Shown one piece after another: positions 12,562 to 17,987 of a stretch of 17,987 bases of DNA (its first letter is position 1; the number at the start of each line of letters is the position of its first letter). The stretch spans positions 1-17,987 of the forward strand of contig WQWG01000003.1 in assembly GCA_009785435.1 (NCBI GenBank), given 5' to 3'. The notes beneath the pieces were generated by a model that ran no database searches, was not told where the DNA came from, and saw nothing but the letters and a program-made list of their open reading frames with translations. This stretch comes from Clostridiales bacterium. GTDB taxonomy: Bacteria; Bacillota; Clostridia; Peptostreptococcales; Anaerovoracaceae. Made by a program: the position numbers and the translations under genes.

Positions 12562-14643
12562 TTATTCTTCTTCTTCCGCTTCCGCAGCTTCGACTTCTTC
12601 TGCTGCAGCATCTTCAAAGACAACCTCGGTTTCCTCTACCACGACATCTTCCGGCATCGCTTCGACTTCCTCTACCAAAACTTCTTCAAAGACAGCTTCC
12701 TCTTCTTCCGAATCCGTGAAAACCGGCGGTTCTAATGTTTCTTTTATGCTCAGGCTGATTCTTTTCTTTTCTTTATTGATTTCAAGTATTTTCGCGAAAA
12801 CTTCCTGCCCTATGCTAAGCTCGTTCGCAAGATTAGAAACTCTGCTGTGCGCAACTTCTGAAATATGCACCAAGCCATCAAGACCCGGCTCTAATTCAAC
12901 AAACGCTCCGTATTCTTTGATCTGTACGACTTTGCCTTTTACGACTTGCCCCACCTGGAATTTTTCGTCTATGATCATCCACGGTTCCGGGCTTGTCTGT
13001 TTCAATCCCAATGAAATCTTGCCTTTTTCCGAATTCATCGACAATACTTTCACTTTTATTTTTTGGCCGATTTCAAGAACTTCCTTAGGATGTTTCAATT
13101 TACCCCATGAAATCTCTGAAATATGAAGAAGCCCGTCCAATCCTCCGACATCAACAAAAGCGCCGTAATCCGTAAAACGCATCACCGTTCCTTCGACGAT
13201 ATCATCAACATTTAATGAATTCCAAACGTCTTCAATTTTCTTTTGTCTTTCTTCCATCAGATAATTTCTGTGGGAGAATACGACTTTGCCTTTTCTTTGG
13301 TCAATCCTTGTAACCCTTACAGGCAATACTTTGCCTATATATTCTGCTGCCTCAGCATTTTCAACGAATCTGTCAGACAACTGAGAAAGCGGGATATATC
13401 CGGAAACTTCTTTATAAGAAGCGATTACTCCGCCTTTGACCAGTTTCGTCACTTTTACTTCGATGATTGATTTATTTTCGTAAGCAGCATTGATTTCTTC
13501 CCAATGCCCGTTAACTTCCAACTTTTTCTTTGAAAGCAGAATGTTTCCATCACCGTCATCAGTCTTTAAGACTTTGGCTCTAACTTCGTCGCCTTCTTTA
13601 AATAAATCATTAAGGCCCTGTTCTCCTTCCACAATTACTTCATCCCGTGGAATGATCCCATCTTTTTTACAGCCAAGGTTCACTACGACTTCCCTGTCTG
13701 TCACCTGGAGGACCGTCCCTGTGACGATTTCCCCTCCGCGAGGCAATCTTAATGATTTTTCAATCTCATCCATTAAGTCTTGCATTGAATTTGTTTCATG
13801 ATTTTCGTTAGTGATAAATTCACTCATGCCGGCAATAACCTCCTTAATTACACGTTCAGGTGTCGATGCACCTGCCGCAAGCCCTATTTTATTACATTTT
13901 TCAACCTTTTTCAATGGTAAATTTTTCACATTCTCTATAAAGTAGGTATTTTCACAATATTTTTTCGAAATATTGTACAACTTAATTGAATTTGAGCTTT
14001 TTGCACTGCCTATGATCAACATGATATCGCACTTTTTTGCTGTCATTTTGCAACTATCTTGTCGCTTCTTTGTGGCGCTGCAAATTGTATTCTCAATTTT
14101 TACTTCATTTTTTTCTTTTAAAATATCAATGATATCGATAAAAAAACTTTCGATGATCGTCGTTTGGGCAACTGCTAAAATATTTTTTCCTGCTATCTTT
14201 CTTGCCTCTTCTTCGGAGTTGATGATGATTGCCGAATTGTCGCACCATCCATTTATACCCTGAACCTCCGGATGGGTTTTGTCTCCAATCACGACAATGT
14301 CATATCCGTCCTGCACAGCGCTCCTTACAATCCTATGTATTTTCGTTACGTATGGGCAAGTCGCGTTTATGATTTTAATGTTTTTTTTCTTTACCGCGTC
14401 GAAAAAATCTTTTGATTCTCCATGAGATCTCACAACCAAACAGACCTCGTCCGGCAATTCGTCTATGGAATGAACCATTTTAAGGCCTTTTTCCACCAAT
14501 TCGTCCGTCACATACTGATTATGGATCAGCGGCCCGCACGAATAGATATCGTCATGCTCGTCTATTGCTTTTTCCGCTTTTTCAATCGCTTGTTTTACGC
14601 CAAAACAAAAACCGGAATGTTCAGCGATTATGATTTCTTTCAT
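12562..14643 (-). CDS. ispH: IspH (HMBPP reductase) fused to 30S ribosomal protein S1
   Basis: A 693-residue two-function protein. Residues 1 to about 275 are IspH, the last MEP-pathway enzyme, reducing HMBPP to IPP and DMAPP. Its three [4Fe-4S] cysteines are Cys13 (SGFCFGV), Cys96 (ATCPYV) and Cys188 (TICSAT), with active-site His124 and Glu126 in THPEVQG. Residues about 302-632 are four S1 RNA-binding repeats (near 304-371, 391-458, 480-547 and 565-632); the third holds DYGAFVDVGGLDGLLHISE and the fourth EYGAFVEL. The tail (643-693) is almost all Glu/Val/Ala. This fusion is known in Clostridia. The start overlaps the rarA stop in ATGA, implying coupling. A strong internal ribosome binding site precedes Met273 at the domain junction, so a free S1 of about 421 residues may also be made. 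A terminator follows. Confidence 0.95.
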   Translation of the reverse strand: MKEIIIAEHSGFCFGVKQAIEKAEKAIDEHDDIYSCGPLIHNQYVTDELVEKGLKMVHSIDELPDEVCLVVRSHGESKDFFDAVKKKNIKIINATCPYVTKIHRIVRSAVQDGYDIVVIGDKTHPEVQGINGWCDNSAIIINSEEEARKIAGKNILAVAQTTIIESFFIDIIDILKEKNEVKIENTICSATKKRQDSCKMTAKKCDIMLIIGSAKSSNSIKLYNISKKYCENTYFIENVKNLPLKKVEKCNKIGLAAGASTPERVIKEVIAGMSEFITNENHETNSMQDLMDEIEKSLRLPRGGEIVTGTVLQVTDREVVVNLGCKKDGIIPRDEVIVEGEQGLNDLFKEGDEVRAKVLKTDDGDGNILLSKKKLEVNGHWEEINAAYENKSIIEVKVTKLVKGGVIASYKEVSGYIPLSQLSDRFVENAEAAEYIGKVLPVRVTRIDQRKGKVVFSHRNYLMEERQKKIEDVWNSLNVDDIVEGTVMRFTDYGAFVDVGGLDGLLHISEISWGKLKHPKEVLEIGQKIKVKVLSMNSEKGKISLGLKQTSPEPWMIIDEKFQVGQVVKGKVVQIKEYGAFVELEPGLDGLVHISEVAHSRVSNLANELSIGQEVFAKILEINKEKKRISLSIKETLEPPVFTDSEEEEAVFEEVLVEEVEAMPEDVVVEETEVVFEDAAAEEVEAAEAEEEE
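13825..13845 (-). promoter_or_regulatory. Internal ribosome binding site and in-frame ATG at the IspH/S1 junction
   Basis: Minus strand: AAGGAGG (13839-13845), an 11-nt spacer and an in-frame ATG (13825-13827, codon 273). It sits after the last conserved IspH block (GASTPERVIKEVI) and before the first S1 repeat. The product would begin MSEFITNENHETN and contain all four S1 repeats plus the acidic tail. The ribosome binding site is as strong as those of separate genes in this window. Confidence 0.5.
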
Positions 14644-15914
14644 TGTTTCTGCTCTAAGCTTTCAAGATATTTTTTAAAGGAAGTCTCGCTTCCGTTATCA
14701 GTCGGTTTATAATACTTTACACCTTGTTTGTGTAAGTTATTCGGCAAATATTGTTGTTTTACATATCCTCCGTACGCATGCGGAAATTTGTATCCAATGC
14801 CATGTCCCCTGTCTTTTGCCGCATGATAACTGGAATCTTTCAAATGATCCGGAACATCATCGATATTCTTGCTCCTTAAATCGGATAACGCATGCTCCAA
14901 CGCCAACATCGCAGCATTTGATTTGGGGCAAGACGCAAGCAAGGTCACAGCCTGAGCAAGCGGTATCCTTGCTTCAGGAAACCCGATCATCTGTGCCGCC
15001 TGTACACAGGATGTCACGATGCTGATCGCGCTTGGATACGCCATTCCGATGTCTTCGCTGGCCGTAACCATAAGCCGTCTCCCAATCATCAAGATATCTG
15101 CTCCGCCATCGATGAGCCTTGCAAGGTAATGATGCGCTGCGTCAGGATCACTGCCTCTGATCGATTTTTGAAGCGCCGAAAGAAGATTGTATTTATCCTC
15201 GCTTCGATCGTAAAACGTCGTCTGTCTCTGCATTGCTTCCGCAATGATTTGGTTATCGATCTTTTTGCTTTCATCCAAATTATCGATGATAAACCCCAAC
15301 GTGTCAAGCGCGATCCTCGCGTCTCCGCCGCTCATATCCGCAAGGATTTCAAGCGCCCTGTCTTCATATGAAAGCTTAAGTCCGCCAAAACCTCTCTCCG
15401 TATCGTTTAGTGCGTTCATGATCACTTTTAGGATTTCATCCTTGTTGAGCCGTTTGAATTCGTATATGCTTCTAACCCTGCTCAAAACAGCATTGTTTAC
15501 TGCAAAATACGGGTTTTCAGTCGTACTTCCGATGAACTTGATCGCGCCCTCTTCCAAGGCTTTCAGAAGCGAGTCTTGCTGAAGCTTATTCCATCTGTGA
15601 AACTCATCGACATACACATAACTTGTCTGTTTTTGAAGTCCGAAAAATGTAGTTTTTGCATTGTCTATGATGTCTTTGAGTTCTTTGATCCCTGAAACCG
15701 AAGCATTTAATTCATAAAAGCCCGCATCCATTTCACGCGCGATGATCCGCGCAAGCGTCGTTTTGCCCGTGCCTGACGGCCCAAAGAAAATCGCCGAATC
15801 AAACGTCTTGTTTTTTATCGCGTTATACAGCAAAGAACCTTGATACATAAAATGTTCTTGTCCTACAAAATCATCCAATATGTCCGGCCGCATTTTCGTC
15901 GATAATGGTATCAT
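14640..15914 (-). CDS. rarA: Replication-associated recombination ATPase RarA/MgsA
   Basis: A 424-residue AAA+ ATPase related to clamp-loader subunits and RuvB, acting at stalled or gapped replication forks. It has Walker A GPSGTGKT (45-52), Walker B VYVDEFHRW (100-108; relatives read IDEIHRF, so Phe and Trp here are conservative changes), sensor-1 GSTTENPYF (about 130-138), an arginine-finger region VLSRVRS, and the C-terminal tetramerisation domain with DPDAAHHYLARLIDGGAD and the late GYKFPHAYGGYVKQQYLP block that identifies the family. Length is normal (about 420-450). GAGG in the ribosome binding site overlaps the TAG of the SPOR gene (8-nt gap), and the stop overlaps the ispH start, so all three are translated as a coupled operon. 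Confidence 0.94.
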   Translation of the reverse strand: MIPLSTKMRPDILDDFVGQEHFMYQGSLLYNAIKNKTFDSAIFFGPSGTGKTTLARIIAREMDAGFYELNASVSGIKELKDIIDNAKTTFFGLQKQTSYVYVDEFHRWNKLQQDSLLKALEEGAIKFIGSTTENPYFAVNNAVLSRVRSIYEFKRLNKDEILKVIMNALNDTERGFGGLKLSYEDRALEILADMSGGDARIALDTLGFIIDNLDESKKIDNQIIAEAMQRQTTFYDRSEDKYNLLSALQKSIRGSDPDAAHHYLARLIDGGADILMIGRRLMVTASEDIGMAYPSAISIVTSCVQAAQMIGFPEARIPLAQAVTLLASCPKSNAAMLALEHALSDLRSKNIDDVPDHLKDSSYHAAKDRGHGIGYKFPHAYGGYVKQQYLPNNLHKQGVKYYKPTDNGSETSFKKYLESLEQKQ

Positions 15915-15922
15915 CGTTTCCT

Positions 15923-16522
15923 CTATCTTTCTGTAATAAATACATCACTGTACATTTCCCTATTGATCAGCCCCATGGCCGAAACTGCTTCTTCCCTTGT
16001 TGAAAACAATGTGCCGATTACTTTGTATCGATGATCTCTTTCTACGATTTCCGCTTCAATACCGTTTACATTTAAATCTGCAACGAGACTTTCGGCTGCT
16101 GCCCTCGTTGAGAAACTTCCGAACTGAATGCTGTATCCACTTTCCAAAGCAGGCTCTGAAACCTCAGCAACAACGTCAGAAACTTCTGTGTCCGTCGTTT
16201 GTGTATCACCCGCATCTTCTGTTTCATCATCACTTTGTATATGCAAGCCGTCCTCTACGATTTGTATACCACCTTGGGAACCTTGAGGTTCAGCAGGCTC
16301 GGAAAACTCGCCATCTTCTGTTTGTCCATCACTTCTGTTGATGAATTCATAGAATCGGGTTCGCATGGGTGCATCCCGCTCTCCAATCAAAGGATATACG
16401 ATCAATGTCGTCGTAAGGTATCCTGCCAATATGGATATTATGATTATAACAAATATCGCTGAAAAATTCACCCTCGTTTTTGGCCGCATGTTTCTTTTGG
16501 AATTTCTGCCCGAAACGCTCAT
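15923..16522 (-). CDS. SPOR-domain single-pass membrane protein
   Basis: A 199-residue protein with a basic cytoplasmic N terminus (residues 1-17, rich in Arg/Lys), one membrane helix (about 19-46), an acidic low-complexity linker (about 65-125, rich in Asp/Glu/Thr/Gln), and a C-terminal SPOR domain (about 127-199) with GYSIQFGSFSTRAAAESLV and a second half RYKVIGTLFSTREEAVSAM. SPOR domains bind peptidoglycan strands lacking stem peptides, so the protein probably sits at division or spore septa facing the wall; the ligand is inferred from the family. AGAGGGGG lies a short distance upstream of the ATG. It is the first gene of the operon with rarA and ispH-S1. Its specific partner is unknown. 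Confidence 0.85.
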   Translation of the reverse strand: MSVSGRNSKRNMRPKTRVNFSAIFVIIIISILAGYLTTTLIVYPLIGERDAPMRTRFYEFINRSDGQTEDGEFSEPAEPQGSQGGIQIVEDGLHIQSDDETEDAGDTQTTDTEVSDVVAEVSEPALESGYSIQFGSFSTRAAAESLVADLNVNGIEAEIVERDHRYKVIGTLFSTREEAVSAMGLINREMYSDVFITER

Positions 16523-16562
16523 CTTATCCCCCTCTTTTCTTTGTTATCGTACTTGTCTATTT

Positions 16563-16590
16563 ATATTAGCCAGGCAACCATATTATGCAA
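16563..16590 (-). promoter_or_regulatory. Candidate promoter for the SPOR-rarA-ispH operon
   Basis: Minus strand: TTGCAT (16585-16590), 16-bp spacer, TAATAT (16563-16568), about 40 bp before the SPOR start codon. The spacer is one short of ideal. Confidence 0.45.
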
Positions 16591-16634
16591 AGTAAGTAAA
16601 AACAAACTTAATACCCATTATTTTTAAAAACATG

Positions 16635-16663
16635 TAGACATTCCATAACATACCTTGTATAAT
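16635..16663 (+). promoter_or_regulatory. Promoter for the zinc-ribbon gene
   Basis: TAGACA (16635-16640, five of six consensus), 17-bp spacer, TATAAT (16658-16663). The start of RNA near 16669-16671 coincides with the left arm of a long inverted repeat, giving a leader of about 137 nt. Confidence 0.75.
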
Positions 16664-16668
16664 GATAG

Positions 16669-16773
16669 ACAAATATTTAAAAAAAGCGAAAATGGTTCGA
16701 TGCCCCTATATGGAAATCTTCTATCTGAAATCTCTATTTAGAGAATCGCCCAGAAACGGTTTTAAATATTTGT
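16669..16773 (+). promoter_or_regulatory. Structured 5' leader bracketed by a 14-nt inverted repeat
   Basis: ACAAATATTTAAAA (16669-16682) and its exact reverse complement (16760-16773) enclose 77 nt. Inside are a TCTCT-ATTT-AGAGA hairpin (16731-16744) and a possible GGTTC/GAATC pairing (16694-16698 with 16743-16747). RNA would start at about the first base of the left arm, so the whole leader can fold as one closed domain. The ribosome binding site (16796-16800) is 22 nt beyond the right arm. I cannot match it to a riboswitch family I know. It could be a cold-shock-type or protein-binding leader. Confidence 0.5.
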
Positions 16774-16806
16774 ATTTATTTAACATTTTCTAAATGGAGG
16801 AAAAAG

Positions 16807-16965
16807 ATGGAAGACAGAGTATTGGTGTGTCAGGATTGTAACGAAGAATTCGTATTTACCGCAGGTGAACAGGAATTTTATAAAGAAAAAGGTTTCGATA
16901 ACGAACCAAAAAGATGCAAAGAGTGCCGCGACAAAAAAAAGATGTCAAGAAGAGGCCCTAGATAA
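16807..16965 (+). CDS. Zinc-ribbon domain protein (zf-trcl type), 52 aa
   Basis: A 52-residue protein of the family known as probable zinc-ribbon domain (zf-trcl). Two CxxC knuckles bind zinc: Cys8/Cys11 (CQDC) and Cys37/Cys40 (CKEC). Between them lies the highly conserved segment FTAGEQEFYKEKGF (17-30) and then NEPKRCKECR; the tail is basic (KKKMSRRGPR), suggesting RNA or DNA contact. The molecular role is not established. GGAGG at 16796-16800 is 6 nt before the ATG. It is monocistronic, with a strong promoter, a long structured leader and a strong terminator, which suggests abundant, regulated expression. Confidence 0.88.
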   Translation: MEDRVLVCQDCNEEFVFTAGEQEFYKEKGFDNEPKRCKECRDKKKMSRRGPR

Positions 16966-16988
16966 GCAATCTACTACCAAACAAATTT

Positions 16989-17028
16989 ACAAGCCGGGTC
17001 ATGCACCCGGCTTGTTTCCTGTTGTTTT
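16989..17028 (+). terminator. Rho-independent terminator of the zinc-ribbon gene
   Basis: Perfect 11-bp stem ACAAGCCGGGT/ACCCGGCTTGT (16989-16999 with 17005-17015), 5-nt loop, followed by a T-rich tract. On the minus strand the tract after the stem is weaker (AAATTTGTTTGG), so it may only partly serve the convergent gene ending at 17052. Confidence 0.85.
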
Positions 17029-17051
17029 TCAAATTTCAGCTGTCATTGTCT

Positions 17052-17588
17052 TTATCCGCAGGCGTGAATTTCCTGCTTCAATTCTCCCAAATAGTGAATG
17101 ACATCAAAAAAGCTTCCGTTGCTGTATTCAATATAGGATGCGATCACCTTTGCGTAATCTTGCATTTCTTTGCTTCTCGCGCTCTTCTCAATATGCTTCA
17201 GAAGTTCTGCAAAAACATTGGATGTTTTTTCTGCCGGAATCGCTTTCGGAACATAAGCAAACCTGACTTCTTTTCTACTGCCCGAGTAAAAAACAGTTCC
17301 TGCGTTTAATTCAATTTTTTTGGGATTGATCAAATGCCCACACGAATCGATCAAAGCAAAAACACATTTTTCAAGTAAATCGACCATTTCTTTGCTATTT
17401 CTAAATTCACAATTCGCAAGCGGCTGATATCCGCTGCAATCGTAATTTGCCCGCTCCGTATCGCCGAAATAAACAAAGCTCATCGGTAAAAATGCTTTGC
17501 ATACGCCCTTTGCCAAAATTTTTTTCTCAAACTCTTTTATCCTCCCACATTCATATTCAACTGTAAAAATATTTTTCCCTTGTTCCAT
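17052..17588 (-). CDS. Stand-alone DUF6382-like protein without FHA domain
   Basis: A 178-residue protein resembling the DUF6382 domain that usually precedes an FHA domain in clostridial proteins: TVEYECGRIKEFEKKIL near the N terminus, then YDCSGYQPLANC, a helix with LLEKCVFALIDSC and a beta-rich FAYVPKAI segment. The rest is helical (SNVFAELLKHIEKSARSKEM). No FHA domain or membrane segment follows, so it is either a short form or a degraded relative. The start at 17588 is set by AGGGGGGAG just upstream; a TTG at 17624 would lack such a site. The upstream gene ends 45 nt away, so they are probably one operon. In clostridia this family often sits in Tad/Flp-type pilus loci; function is unknown. 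Confidence 0.6.
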   Translation of the reverse strand: MEQGKNIFTVEYECGRIKEFEKKILAKGVCKAFLPMSFVYFGDTERANYDCSGYQPLANCEFRNSKEMVDLLEKCVFALIDSCGHLINPKKIELNAGTVFYSGSRKEVRFAYVPKAIPAEKTSNVFAELLKHIEKSARSKEMQDYAKVIASYIEYSNGSFFDVIHYLGELKQEIHACG

Positions 17589-17633
17589 ATACTCCCCCCT
17601 TTGTGGTTCCAAGATGCCGGGCAATAACCGTCA

Positions 17634-17987
17634 TCATATGCACCTGCTGCATGGCGTATATCCTTTTCTCAAAGCATCTCTCTCATCCATCGATATGACA
17701 TATCTATCCACGATAAAGCATGACCCTCTGTGGAAAACCGCGCCACTGCCCGTAAAATAATAAATGACGCTTCCGTGAGGCAACTCACTTGCTCGACAAA
17801 GTGTGCATGGATTAAAGTTTCTGATGATATCCGGACCTAAAATGCCCTGCCTGGCCGCAACGTTGATGTACCCGCACCACTCTTCATGGTATCTCGCTCC
17901 CGCTGTCGGAAACACCCAAACGATACGAGCCTCTTCCTCTTCTTCCATATGTTCATAGCAAACGTCTTCAGGTTTAAATTCTCTGCC
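17634..17987 (-). CDS. C-terminal part of a protein with two tandem Ada-like metal-site repeats
   Basis: The reading frame stays open to the right edge, so only the last 117 residues are seen; a Met at 17948 is internal rather than the likely start. After an acidic stretch (MEEEEEA, 14-20) come two repeats with identical spacing H-X3-C-X22-C-X2-C: His34, Cys38, Cys61, Cys64 and His86, Cys90, Cys113, Cys116. Both read as beta strand, YH/FH knuckle, helix and PCxxC, the topology of the Ada N-terminal zinc-binding domain (C-X3-C-X26-C-X2-C), suggesting one metal per repeat. The product ends right after the last PCSRC. It lies 45 nt upstream of the DUF6382-like gene, in the same direction. Similar YHxxxC...PCxxC tails occur, from memory, on clostridial pilus-locus proteins, so the missing N terminus could carry an export signal. 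Confidence 0.65.
   Translation of the reverse strand, partial: GREFKPEDVCYEHMEEEEEARIVWVFPTAGARYHEEWCGYINVAARQGILGPDIIRNFNPCTLCRASELPHGSVIYYFTGSGAVFHRGSCFIVDRYVISMDERDALRKGYTPCSRCI

Noticed and set aside
12562..12720. GAA/GTA-rich low-complexity end of the fusion gene as a DNA repeat
   Set aside because: It is the coding sequence for the acidic tail; copies are imperfect and follow the reading frame.
16669..16800. Known riboswitch (c-di-GMP, preQ1, fluoride, THF, SAM) in the zinc-ribbon leader
   Set aside because: The conserved cores of those classes, as I know them, are not present; kept only as an unclassified structured leader.

Overview
The window looks like chromosomal DNA from an anaerobic, low-to-mid GC Firmicute of the class Clostridia. 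The main reasons are an IspH reductase fused to ribosomal protein S1 (a clostridial arrangement), strong AGGAGG-type ribosome binding sites, near-consensus sigma-A promoters, a propionate-type CoA-transferase next to a crotonase, and a stand-alone zinc-ribbon protein and a DUF6382-like protein typical of that class. Species cannot be told from sequence alone. No rRNA, tRNA, IS element, phage gene or CRISPR array was seen.

Layout. 1-486 (-) is the N-terminal part of a TRAP-type solute-binding lipoprotein, divergent from a two-gene fermentation operon: crotonase (820-1599) and CoA-transferase (1672-3231). A 16-bp-stem bidirectional terminator separates this from a RarD-like transporter (3281-4189, -). 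Next come a Cys-rich/Gly-rich 57-aa protein, an unknown acidic 174-aa protein and glutamate racemase (murI), all on the minus strand. Divergent from murI is oligoendopeptidase F (6003-7805), followed on the plus strand by separate coaB, coaC and panC genes for coenzyme A synthesis. coaB and coaC each carry a good promoter of their own. A NifU-C-domain protein (minus) and thiamine pyrophosphokinase (plus) diverge from a shared region. The thiamine gene overlaps the end of a convergent CorC/HlyC-like CBS membrane protein by 17 bp.

From 12.5 to 16.5 kb is a tight minus-strand operon: SPOR-domain membrane protein, then rarA, then the ispH-S1 fusion, with an 8-nt gap, a 4-nt ATGA overlap and a terminator. 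Inside the fusion, at the IspH/S1 junction, a strong Shine-Dalgarno sequence precedes an in-frame ATG, so free S1 may be made from the same mRNA. A short zinc-ribbon gene (16807-16965) has a strong promoter and a leader bracketed by a perfect 14-nt inverted repeat. The right edge holds a stand-alone DUF6382-like protein and the C-terminal part of a protein with two identical-spacing H-X3-C-X22-C-X2-C motifs, possibly the end of a Tad/Flp pilus-type locus.

The genes are mostly housekeeping: acyl-CoA fermentation, cell wall, CoA, thiamine, isoprenoid, translation and DNA repair. The features that stand out are the internal start in ispH-S1, the zinc-ribbon leader RNA, the tandem metal-site protein, the split CoaB/CoaC pair and the two small proteins.
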